Origin: Rhizopus arrhizus
Lineage: Eukaryota > Mucoromycota > Mucoromycetes > Mucorales > Rhizopodaceae
NCBI GenBank assembly: GCA_024220505.1
Contig: JAKZZE010000008.1
Location: 744,001-808,000 of the forward strand
Reading direction: 5' to 3'
DNA: 64,000 nucleotides
Shown here one piece after another: positions 40,243 through 51,548 of this stretch. The translations under genes were made by a program, and so were the position numbers. Under the pieces are notes generated by a model. That model was not told the origin of the DNA. It did not search any database and saw nothing but the letters and a program-made list of their open reading frames with translations. Numbering within the stretch: the stretch's first letter is position 1; every line of letters starts with the position of its first letter.

Positions 40243-43200
40243 TATTAAATAAAGTTGTAAAGAAAAAGAAGTTTTTAATTAAAAGAAAATGGATAGGAAG
40301 TAAAAACATTGTAGTCTATTTATATAGGATAATTTTTTGAAGGGAAACCCTGGTTTCACCAATCAGACGGAGTCATCGACCCAATCAACTAAATAGAATA
40401 TCTGATTTTGGTAATGTCATATTCTCTGCAAAGGGTAAAAGACTGGTCGCGCTTTTCTTATTTTAGGTCTCCGTTAAAATCCGTAGCAAAGTGTTTTGTC
40501 TTTGAATACTTTTGGTTTAGAAATCCAAGAATAAAAAAGATAAGGTTTGTGTAAGGTCAGCATAGAATAATTCGACGTAACATTATGTGAGAAAGATGTG
40601 CTAAGCGTGAGAAACATAGTGCCAACCTTGGATAAACAGTTCAGACCCTGTTGTTAATAAAAGGTTCAACCTGATTTTTGATTGGTCTAAAGAGTCATGA
40701 CTCAATTGCAATAAGAGCCCAATAAAGCGTCACTGTTACACAAAGACGATTGAAAAAGTTAATCTGTATTAAGTATTGGTACAAGTAAAATTTTTTAGTC
40801 ATGTTTCATTGGTTCAGAAAGGTCTTATCATCGGATATTTAAAAGAAAAAAAAAAAGAAGTTTTTGAAGATATTCATGATACGAGTTTTATTGTATTTGA
40901 ATTAAGAAAAAATTAATTTGTTACGTAAGAAAAAAGCACTTGATTTATAAATTCAATTTTCGATTTGTCAAATAGCATGGTTTATTGTTTACTGTCTGTA
41001 ACTTGGTAACAGTTGCTATGGATCTGATTGGATAAAGTATCATTATGTTCACGTAGCACATAATCATAGACAGTAGATATTAATCAAGCTTATTGTACTT
41101 TAAGCTAGATGCAACATATATAAAGCAAGAAACATTTACGATACAACCACGCGAGTGAATGAGACAAAATATAACATGTGTAAATGACTTGAACATATCA
41201 AAACAATGATTTTCCGCTCGGGTTATTTTAGAGATCAACCCTTATAAGGAAAGTAATGTAGTTCAGGGTCATATGCTCGTGGTAAAACAAGAAAGTTCTC
41301 AAACAAGTTTATCACTTCAAAAAAAAAAAGGCAGATAAAAGCGGTTCCATAAATGACAAAGTGAGTGAATTCAAACGTATTTGATGTTTCACCAAAGACC
41401 AAATGTCTTTTTAATAATTTAGTTTTCTATTTATTAAAAAGTGGGGACATAAAATTTTGTACGACTCACTGATTCACTATAACTCATCATGCAATCTGTA
41501 TGATAATGAATTGTTTTCTTTTTGTGCTTATCGAAAGATAATTCTTAGTACAACAAATCAATTATAGATAAGCTTCTGTGTAAATTAAAAGTACGATAAT
41601 GAATTGATTTGCTGTAAAAAGGTGATCCGTCGTTAAGCTATTTCATTGTCGTGTTTAAAATAAAATAAAAAAGGATTATCGTTTGATTAAAAACTACATC
41701 TCAAGGTTATTTACTATGCATAATTGTGTATTTATTTAGCTTTTAAAGCCCATATAGATAAAGCTGCATTATTTTATACATGGCTCTGTTAGTTTTACAA
41801 ACGGAAGAATTCTTTAGTAGCTCTAGTAGATATAAAAGCTTCCTTCCTTTTATTTAATTAAATTTGAGACAACTATTCTACTATTGCTATTAGTAAGCGA
41901 GTCTTCAAAGAGAGAGAGTGTATGTGTGTTTTACTAAATTTGTATTCTCTGCATTTTTTTTCCAATATCGAGCAAAAAAATATCATGATCCTCAGAGCAG
42001 TGGTTATCCATATTTTCTTCCTTAGCGCCTAAAGGTGCAATCTGACAAAGACTTCATTACTGTCTATCACTGTCGCGTCCCTTCCGCGCTGGGCTGAAAT
42101 ACAAAGGTTGTTTGAATCTCTGTGTCCATTCTGAAAGTCAACGTCTATCATTATTATGTTTTCCTGTTCTTTTTCTATACAAAACATTGTTTTATAGGTT
42201 CCTAAAAAAAACTAAGCGAATTGATTTTTAAATTGTGAGTAAAAACTACATAATTTTGTCATTCTGATCACTCCAAAAGCCATGTATCCTCAAACACTTT
42301 AACCCTTAATGTGTTTTGTATTCTTTGAACAGCATGTAAATACTATAATCAAATTTATTTGATTTTATTTTAATATCTTTTAGTATTATGAATAGACGTA
42401 TCAAAAGAAATATATGTGCAAAGATGTTACTATAATCTTCTTTAACTACAATCGCACTAATGCTGATAACCTTTTAGTGACTTAGAATAGTATTGTTTAA
42501 AGAATGAAAGGGCTACTACGACATCTAGAATGGTCAACTAATAAACAGAACTAGCCTAGCTTGTTTCTATTGAAGCAGTATCAAAGGAAAGACATATTAC
42601 AGCTTGTAAACCGGCTTATGAGCAGCAAATAATAAACTATGTTCAAGAATTTTCAAACAACGGATGAATATTGACCCAAGATAGTTACCACTACTCTACT
42701 TTATTGTAATTTCAGCTAATCATAAGTGGAGAAATGATCCTTGCATGCCCTGCTTTCCAGCTGTCGCTCAGTCCTTTCTGTTATTTACTTTGGACTTTTT
42801 GTACCCTTTCTAGGGGTCATTGAGTCACTTTCTTTGTGTTGATTTATTATTGGTTTGCGCGTGTATAATGCATCATTTAACTTTCAATTTTCAATGATTT
42901 TATGATGTTCACAGCTATTTTTTACAAATAACTAGTTGGGATACTCAAGTTTGTTTGTTAATAGTTAAGAAATAAAAGTAAAAACATTGCAATTTTTCAA
43001 AATGACAAAATATTTTGTTCACAGTAACTTTTATTGTAAGCCCAGCAAATAATACATCCTGCTAGGATTTGATAAAGTAGAAATATAACATAGCATTTAA
43101 CAACATGCTAATTACTCAGATTGTTCTACTTTGAATATTGGATTTCATCATTCTTATCCTCTTCTCTGATTTTGAATAATTCTCAGGTGGACTGATAATT

Positions 43201-44737
43201 TATCGCCTTGTGTTCAGTAGGATTTTATTTGACCAATACTAATCGGAATTGTCTAAAAGAGGCATGTCGTTTAAAGTTGGATGTTTTTGAAACGATTAGA
43301 AATATCAATAAGTGCTGTTATCCTGGATTGAAGCTTTAGTAATATTCAAGGGACATGGTTCATTATCATATAGAAGAAAACTTTAAAAAAAAATGCAGGT
43401 ACTATCTAAAGTTGATAATATATGTGCCTTATATGGAAACATACTACAAAGCTATGTGCAAAGAAAAGACTTGGTATTTTCAACAAGATACTCTTTTATC
43501 TATCATGAAAGTTTGAAGCGAATTAATGCATTTTATTACAACAGGTTTTTCAAATGCAAAGCAACTAGAAAGGAATGTTTAAATTTTATGATTAAATGCT
43601 CAGTTTTAGCTCATTGCATCCAACTCCTCACTTAAGCTATAAAGTTGAACATGAGTATAAATTGCGACCCCATAGTTCATAAAAATGCAATTGCTATTGA
43701 GCATGTGTTAATATTTCAAAAGGTCAATCAGCAAACGTTGAGAACGGCTATCTGAGTTAAATAGTACCCGTCGATAAATAAATTATATATCAATTACGTA
43801 TATAAATTGTGTGGGAATAGTTTTTTTTTTTTGCGTATTTCTAAGCTTTTAATATATTACGTAAAAGCGACTGTCTAAAGAAGGAAGCTTGTTCCTAATC
43901 TACTTCTGCTTCTATTTTTGCATTGCTCTCTATTGATAGACAAAGCTGACTTCTTAATAGGTTCATGCATTTGGAGAATTTGATAACCAACGTAACACAC
44001 TGCTTGGGTCGTCTTTACTGTTCTTTCATACTTCATAACAAAACAATGGTCTGATTTTTAATATTCGTGGGAATCAAAGACAATCTAACATTTTAAACAC
44101 CGTGGGATTTTTATTTTGGTTACAGGACCATACAAGTCCACTTTCTGTGCTTAAAGTCATTCCACCCATTATAGTATCCTTCATCCATAATACGTCAGTA
44201 TTTGGTATCAAGACAATAGGTAGACCACAAGCTCTTTTGTACAAATCATCGGGTGACTTAGCTTCTTTAGATCAATTGAGGAAATTATGGTATTCTGCTG
44301 AGAATGCTGGCAAGGGTGAGATGTTTAGTACTTATAAAATGAAAACAAGAAGCCAATAGCTGACAACTATCATTTATTAAGTAAGAAGAAGGAAAGGAAC
44401 TAGCTATTCCGAATGAACCCTAGATCATAATGTCTGGCTACTAATTGTGTAGTTTGACATAGACTGGACTGAGATCAAATAAGAAAGTAATAAAGGTGTC
44501 GCTGAGGAAGATGGTAAAGATAATGTATAAATTTTAATTTGCTATACTATGTGCGATTGATATTTAACACAAATAAAGCAATCTTCTCATGCTTGTAACT
44601 TTGGACTGGCTGGAATTTTTTAATAATATGTTTAAACAAGATATTTTATTTAAAGGCTTAAATGATCACGCAGTGTTTCAAGGCACCATAATCGCTCAAC
44701 TCAGATCAAATGAGATGTAAAAAAAGTCAAAAGCTCC
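40243..44737. other. Long gene-poor AT-rich region
   Basis: About 4.5 kb upstream of the AAAP transporter without a convincing gene. Open frames at 43,393-43,635 and 44,102-44,359 (plus) lack motifs, splice partners and family resemblance. Scattered A/T tracts are the only visible structure. It could contain decayed transposons too old to recognise. Confidence 0.4.
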
Positions 44738-45035
44738 TTATTGGAGCAAGGGCAGAAAAAAAAGAAAGAAAGTGAATGAGTAATGAGGGAAAGACGTATC
44801 ATAGATATCATTGTATGCTCTATAGCAAACTTTGTCCGAAGTGGGTTGACAACGTAGGCGGATCTTTTGTGTAAAGTAGACAGTTAGATTGATAAAAGAT
44901 GGTACAAGCGATCGTGCAAGCATGTTGGAAGTTTATCCACGAAGTCTGTACATGGCCAAGGATATGCCCTGTGCGGTACTTGTATGGTGGAACAAGGTCA
45001 TACGACGCTAAGTCTTCAAGGTCGGTAAGACTAGA

Positions 45036-45800
45036 TTAAACAAAGAAGTTGGTAACAGCATTGTAAATAAGAGTGCTAAATCGCTGCAGGGTGGCGCGAA
45101 TTTGATGGAGGAATGCTTTGTGAACATGCTGTACTTTACAGTCAATGGGTTCATTGACGAGAGTAGGATCACGAATGATTGAAGAATCTAAAGGATTAAA
45201 AGCGTCACAGACTGTGATGTTGAATTTGTTCAATTGTGAACAAAGATCAGTTTCATAACTAATGTGGATAAGGAAGCTGACCAAATTTCCATCTAAATAA
45301 TGAATATCCAGAACTCGATGGGTATTGATATGTAACCTACAAAGGTTACAGCGCAATTGCTGTAAAGAGAGGTGGCATCGAATAGATACACGGATTAGTT
45401 TAAAGCTTGTTGGTTCAATAGGTGAAGACAATTGCCTGGCAATAGCAGTCAGGCTAGGTTGGGAATTATCGCGTTTAAGCTTAGCAGACTTAGGTAGAGG
45501 AAGAGAGGCGCTGTTAGGCGATGGGAGTGCTTAGCTGGGGTTGGAGAGTTACAGGAGAGGGAGGAAACGGTTGGCGATGTGGTGCGTCCAGATGGAGAAG
45601 TTGGGATGTCTGTGGTTGACGGGTTCGGAGTAAGTAGTCTCTGTAAGAAAGCATTCTTTTGTTATAACTTGCGTATCTCAGCATGGGCAGCAGCTAAGTT
45701 TACCTGCAGTTATTGGAGTTACTTGCTGTTGTGGAGCATAGCGAGGTCTTCCAAATAAGGCAAAAATCTATAGAAAGTGATGGAAAACGGAAATAAGTCC
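45036..45800 (-). pseudogene. Gag-like retroelement remnant
   Basis: The minus-strand frame 45,431-45,036 (SLQQLRCNLCRLHINTHRVL, VSFLIHISYETDLCSQLNKF, DAFNPLDSSIIRDPTLV) resembles the C-terminal part of a repeated gag-like protein linked to Mucorales retroelements; this is recognition by eye only. The sequence up to about 45,800 appears related but is out of frame, with Ser/Pro-rich scraps. No partner polymerase is nearby. Confidence 0.4.
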
Positions 45801-45860
45801 TTGGATAAATACTTTTGTTTAATAGTACTGTCATTCCACTCTCAATGTAAGGGTAAACTG

Positions 45861-46365
45861 AAAAAAAAGGCTTGAAGGTAAGATTTCTAGTAAGGACAGC
45901 ATCTTTGATTTTTTATAGAATATTTGGTGAGCGGGGACAGGAGTTTAAAGCACTAAATATGGGGATTAGTGGATCAAGACCTTTCATATTGGCACAAGAT
46001 TTGAAATGCTTGAATATTATAGGGATGATGTGTGAAAGAACATCAAATAAAGATTGCAAAGTAAATATTAGACATCTTGTACAGAAAGTTTGGTATCCGT
46101 TGACGAAAATTTAATAATAATGAATTAATATATCAAAACTGGGGGGTTTTTTTTTTTTTGGCTACAGTTATACAATTCATATGGAAATCCCACTGGTAAC
46201 AATTCTTTGAACAGACTTCTGTCTTGGATGAGGCTGTTATCAAGCAAATCCAGAAAGAGCTATTGAAGCGATCTTGCTTACAATTCTCTATGCTAATGTC
46301 TGCTGTATTTCTACAAGCCCCTGTTTCATATACTTACATCACTCTTGCTGTTCATATTCTTTGAT
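45861..46365 (+). repeat. LINE 3'-end fragment with the cassette inverted, copy B
   Basis: 45,869-46,144 is the same 276 bp as at 38,249-38,524 but in the opposite orientation relative to the shared right flank (GGCTACAGTTATAC, at 46,160 here and 38,534 there). The block lies between A8 (45,861-45,868) and T13 (46,147-46,159). The right flank codes ATVIQFIWKSHW, a stop, then QFFEQTSVLDEAVIKQIQKELL, the end of a LINE ORF2. The fragment ends about 150 bp from the QCR10 start codon. Confidence 0.7.
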
Positions 46366-46517
46366 GAGTTTTTATCCAAAAGCAATCAGCATATTTTCTA
46401 AAAAAGGCAATTTGTGACGTAGACCACCTTTTGTTCTCCGTCTCTACTCTGTCTTTGGAAAGAAGTATACAGGGGATTCTATACTTTTTTTTTCTCTTGT
46501 TGTTACATTCTTCAAAG

Positions 46518-46780
46518 ATGCCTGTTTCCAAAATCGTCACCAACCCCTATTTCTCTTTCGTCACTCCCGAAAAATTCCTTAGAGTGTAACGCTTTTATGA
46601 AATGTTGATTTGAATTCAAAAGACTCATTTTTTTATAGTGCTCCTAGCCTTGCTACCTGGGGTGCTGCTGCTGGCTCTGCCGTTCTTCTTCTTGGCTCCG
46701 ATGTTCCTTTGGTCAAGAAAGATCTCTTGAGCAAGATTCCTATTGCTGGTCGCTACTGGGCTACTTCTGAAGAAAACTAA
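46518..46780 (+). CDS. QCR10: Cytochrome bc1 complex subunit 10
   Basis: A small single-span subunit of mitochondrial complex III. Exons 46,518-46,585 and 46,639-46,780 give 69 residues; the donor AGAGT|GTAACG produces FLRVAPSLATWG, the conserved junction. The hydrophobic span (WGAAAGSAVLLLGSDVPLV) is followed by KKDLLSKIPIAGRYW, both typical of Qcr10. Promoter space is limited because the LINE fragment ends near 46,365. Confidence 0.85.
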
Positions 46781-47709
46781 ACTTTACTTGGTTTGAAATA
46801 CATGCTTAATAAACACATAGATTTGGGAAGCAGAAATCTCTTTTTGTACAATGAGAAAAGATGCCGGTGTTCTTGTCCCTATACCATAAAGAGCATATGA
46901 TTCATCAATGGGAAAAGCTTGTTAATGCTAGCGATTTATGTGAAAAATGATTTTATAAAAGCTCGATTATTACAAAAGTATTGATGGTCATATCCGAAAA
47001 CGTAGCCAGTGATGTTTAGGCCAAGTACAAGCTAAATTTAACTGTATTTTATTTACTCAGTTAAAAGAATGCCGAATACTTGATCATTTTAAGCTTTTAA
47101 TCCTTGTTTTTGGGGTTCATGGTTTATGTATTAATGATCTCACTGCCATTACACCAGTTTTGAATACAAAATATTAATCTGCATTACCTTCTTATCATTG
47201 CTGTTTATCCGACGAGTATTCAAAAAAACTGTGAAAAAGCCATTTGTTTTATTAAAAAAAGTATTTTGCTTGAAACAGTTTATACAGTGAAAAATATCAA
47301 CTAGACTGAAAAGTAGATTATTACACAAAAATCAATTGACTTGATAGAGAAAAAAAAAAGGGGGGAGGGAGGGAGGAATAACAGCAAGCAAGGTAGTTTA
47401 CTGGGTTGGGTACTTTATTTTTTAAATAAAATTTCTGAGAAGCTCTCGTATGTGAATTAGGCATTATTCAATAAAACGACATCACATCTAACTACATTAG
47501 TACCTTTACAATGCTTTGATCATTTTTATACATGAATACTATTTAATCTAGAACCTTTTTTTAATATAGGATCATTTTGCGAAAATTTCCAAATAAGAAA
47601 ACCGACTGTATTCAAAAATGTTTGAATCTTGATCTCTTCAAGAATTATACACTGCAAAAAAAATAATGAACATGAAATTTTTTTTTGTTCACCCTTTCTT
47701 TAAGTAAAA
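46781..47709. other. Spacer between QCR10 and the PH-domain gene
   Basis: About 930 bp of AT-rich sequence. AATAAA near 46,809 fits QCR10 polyadenylation. No other feature was seen. Confidence 0.4.
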
Positions 47710-49810
47710 ATGTACGTTGTGTCTCATCAACCAAATCAATGGGGACCCTTTAGGAGACCAGTTTCACAGAAAATTACACCTCTGGTTCAGTTTTATGAAA
47801 AATCAGCAAAGATTAAATCAAAGAGTTCTCATGAGGAGCAAGAGACATGTACTTCTGAATTTTTAGGAACACACCCATCGATGGACTTATCGGAAAGCTT
47901 AGAAAGCCTGGACGATCTTTCTTTGGGTGAAAGCATGGAAGAATATGTCAGTCAAAGCACAGATGATGAAGATGAGGATGAAACAGTGGCCAAAAAGAGT
48001 CAGACATGTCCTGATCTGTCTACCTGTACGTCTGATCAACCTGTCAAGCCGCGTGCAAGAGAAAGAATGACACGTGTCTTTGGTAAGGGCCAAATGCACT
48101 TTAAGAGGACAGCAACATGGATAGGGTTGCCAGTTCAGAAACTGCTAACATCACCGCCAATTCAGAATTTTGGAAACATGCTATCTAAAAAATATCAATC
48201 AGCGGCAGATAATATGTTACGCTTGCAAATGAACTTCCAAAGCCATCTTCCACGCCTTTATATTTCTAAAGAATACAATGTCGAAGAAAATGATGGTAGC
48301 AGCATATCATCTATCAAGCCATTTGCCAATGAAACTGAGCAGCATACGCCTGTATGGTATGAAAAAATAAAAATAAAAAAAGATGCTTTGACTAATGCAG
48401 TTTTATTAGCATAATCAAAAATCAACTAAAGGAATATAATAATAAAAAGCAAGCAGCTAGAGTTTTGAACAAAAAAATTTTTGTTGCGCCCAAAAGAATT
48501 ATGCATTGTAGAGGTAAGCTTTGATCGATTGTAGTGCAGTTATTTGGATAGTTGACCATATTTTTTAAAACCACAGTTATGCAAATAATCAATGTGGGCT
48601 CTGATCGTGGTAATTGCTACAATGAACACTCTTTTCTTTATGTTTTTAAAGTAACCTTAATTGATTTAGATTGTGAATATGAAATGTCTGTTTATTATAA
48701 TGGAAAAGAACAAATTAGTCAAAGAGGTGCTCTACATAAGGTTGATAAAAGTATGAGTGCAGATAGACCTCAAGAGGAAGCCATGCGATTGTAAGGTTTC
48801 TCAAATAGAAATATAGACTTCACTTTTTAATAGTAGTATATTTTCATAGTGAGATTCAGGAACCTTTTTCTTTATCATTCCAAGTTTCTGCTCGTTATAC
48901 AAACACACGCTTTCAAAATAGATTAATCAAGTTGGGCCTTTGGCCTACAGTTCAAAAGTCGTCAACCATCAAAAATTTACCTTTAGTGGGATCCACTATG
49001 TTAAAATTTGAGAGCAAACAGGACACGAAACATCACGGCATTATACGATTCAAGCTGACAAAGATGCACCAACGCAAAGAGTTTTACAAGTTGTTCAACA
49101 TAGAACTTGTGGTGGATATCAACATCACTGAAGAATTGCCGCCGAGTGTCCAGAAGTTCCCCTGGGCCTATACACTTACCAACTCAGCATTGACGACTTG
49201 TGAGAGTATGCAGAATAGTGATATTATTAAGGATCCTGCTCAAGTCAGACTCTCTCAATGGCACTGTCAATCTGGGGATTATCTCACAATTTATACCAGA
49301 GGCTTGGCTCATCCAGTAATAAAAAGAAAGACTTCATTTGTGTGTTCTTTTCTCTAACCTAATATTCTTAAAAGGCATGGAAACGGTACTGGGTTGTTAT
49401 GGAAGGGCATCAGTTACTTTTGTATGACTTCACTTTTAAGGTAGAAATAAGGATAAAGGTTATGTGCGTAATGGATAATTCATAAATTGTTATTCTAGAT
49501 AACAAAAGGTCCAATGCACGTAATATCATTATTACCTTTACTTTCAGTCGACAAACCTTCCTTGGATGATTGTGATAACGTAGGTATCGCAAGAAAGATC
49601 GGCATCATGTTACAATTTGATAGACTAAAAACTGTTTTGGGTGATGACGTTCGCTTTGATGATGGCGAAGTATTGGAAGGAAAAGCTTTTGTATATTGCG
49701 ATGATGAAACCAATGCAAATCATTGGCGACGAGCATTAATTGCTTATACAACAAGTGAAAATAAAGCAAAAGAAAACGAGGATAGTATTGATTTACGGTT
49801 CTTGTGGTAG
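47710..49810 (+). CDS. PH-domain, anillin-like protein with a one-base frameshift
   Basis: Exons 47,710-48,513, 48,577-48,790, 48,850-49,315, 49,375-49,440 and 49,499-49,810. Exon 1 is short by one base near 48,410-48,413: the frame VLLA is followed in another frame by IIKNQLKEYNNKKQAARVL, and the remaining exons stay in phase only if one base is restored, giving about 620 residues. The N-terminal third is Ser- and Asp/Glu-rich. The middle (IKNLPLVGSTMLKFE, GIIRFKLTKM) looks like an anillin-type homology region. The C-terminus is a PH domain (AWKRYWVVMEGHQLLLYDF, then WRRALIAYTT). Such proteins scaffold septins and actin at division or polarity sites; that role is inferred. The frameshift may be an assembly error. 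Confidence 0.65.
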
Positions 49811-49904
49811 AATAAGGAAACAGATAAGAAAGTTTTCAATTCTTGAAGCTTGTTTTTCAACATTTTTTTAATTTATATCAAATAAAAATATTTATCATTT
49901 AATT

Positions 49905-50058
49905 TTTTTTTACGCAAGTGTATGAAACAGTGATTTACAAAAATACAGCAGATGTTATCAAGGTAACCTTAATAGTTCTTTCTGGATTTGGTTGATAACA
50001 ACCTCATCCACGACAGAAGTCTGTTCAAAGAATTGTTGCCAGTGGGCTTTCTATATAG
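49905..50058 (-). pseudogene. LINE ORF2 3'-end fragment, copy C
   Basis: The minus strand reads HWQQFFEQTSVVDEVVINQIQ..., close to copy B (46,160-46,300). It then runs through a stretch shared with copy A (TTTTTGTAAATCAC, CATACACTTGC) into an A9 run (plus-strand T run at about 49,903-49,912), a probable poly(A) end. Only the last part of the LINE is present, as expected of a 5'-truncated insertion. Confidence 0.65.
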
Positions 50059-50585
50059 GAGCTATTCCTTTTTTTTTATGGAATATAGGAACCATTCTTA
50101 CAGAAAGTTGTGTTTTTCAAATAAATGAATAAATTTCAGGCAAATGAGAATTTTGTACTTTTAAATGAGAATATGTATTGTTAAATTGAGAAAATGAAGT
50201 TATTATTTTAAGAAAAGTTGGGCAACAATTGAGAAAGGATCGTCTTTAACATACATTGCTTAGTACCAATTAAATAATAATGAAAGTAGACATACATATG
50301 GAAAACTTCTCTTAAAAAAGTTTGCTGACTCTGACAAACCGACTGCTGAAATTTAAACTTGTTTGATGAGGACACTTGGCATAATTAAACTGGACGAAAC
50401 AGCAAGGACATTGACGATGAAATAATGAAAGACTTCAAAACAAATGAAGGAGATGAAGAAGAAAATGCGGCTCAAGGAAACGATCGTCAGCCAAAAATAG
50501 ATAAAAAGAATAAAAACCCACTTTAGAAAACCTTTCTAAAACACTTGCGAGAAATGCTTCTAAAAACAATAAGCAAAAGCTTACT

Positions 50586-51548
50586 ATGTCTTACCGATCA
50601 TACACTGAGAAGCAAAGCGTTGATTTTATACCATTGATAATCGAAATGGTTCTCGTTAAGGATGCAGTCGTAAAAACAGGTATTACGATTTTTACTGCAT
50701 ATCGCTTTCGAAAGACATGGAATGAAATACAAGAGACTCTAGAAAAGAAGAAGAGAGGTCGAGTCAAAGTGGAAGTATTGAAAGGATACACATCATTTAT
50801 CGTAAAGCTTGTTGATGATTTTGCTCTAATGACTTTTGGCCAGATGAAGAAAGAATTATTAAAAAATTGTCCAGACATTTCTATCAGCAAGGTGCAGCTT
50901 TACCGCCATGTCAAACTACAGTGCATTCTAAACTTGAAAAAACTAGAAAAACGTACTCAATATCGTAAACCAGACGAAACTTTTGCAAAAAGACCACAGA
51001 TCAATTAAAGCTGGACGATAGCAACATGGTCTTTGAAAAGAACTGTGCTTTTATCGACGAGACTTGTTTTAATCTTTTCATCAATCGCATGAGAGATTGG
51101 TCAAAAGTAGATGAACCAGAAAAAGTAGAAGCTCCAAAGAACAGAGGGTCTACAATTGCCATTCTCGGAGCTATTTTCAGTGAAACCGTTATAAGTATTT
51201 CTTTGAGAAAGCCTATTTTGTAAATGGAAACAAAAAAGGAAAGCAGATGGTAAGATTGTAGTCACAACAGCAAAAATAGGTACAAGAGCCAAGTAGTTCT
51301 TGAATTACCTGGGCAATACAATGGGTATTCTTGACAAGGATGAGTTAATAGGTTATTACATTGTTATGGACAACCCTCTTATTCAAGAACCTATAGCAGT
51401 GAGAGAATTCGTTCAAAAAAGAGGTTGCAAATGTGCCTATCTTCCTCCATATTCGCCTTTTTTTAAATATAATCGAAGAGTTTGGTCAATAGTGAAATAT
51501 GGTGTCAAAAGGCGACCATTTGATATCAGCAATACTTTAATTCTTTAG
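50586..51548 (+). pseudogene. IS630/Tc1-like (DDE_3) transposase pseudogene
   Basis: Three frame pieces in order: an N-terminal helix-turn-helix part (50,586-51,008), a first-Asp region with FIDETCF (51,026-51,223) and a piece with IVMDNP and YLPPYSPF (51,300-51,548). Stops and shifts separate them. The expected Glu of the NPIE motif is replaced (PFFKYNRRVW), so the catalytic triad is incomplete even apart from the stops. The N-terminal part shows LLKNCPDISISKVQLYRHV typical of the second helix-turn-helix. Confidence 0.75.

Noticed and set aside
43393..43635. 80-codon plus-strand frame in the gene-poor region
   Set aside because: No motif, no homologue recognised and no splice partner.
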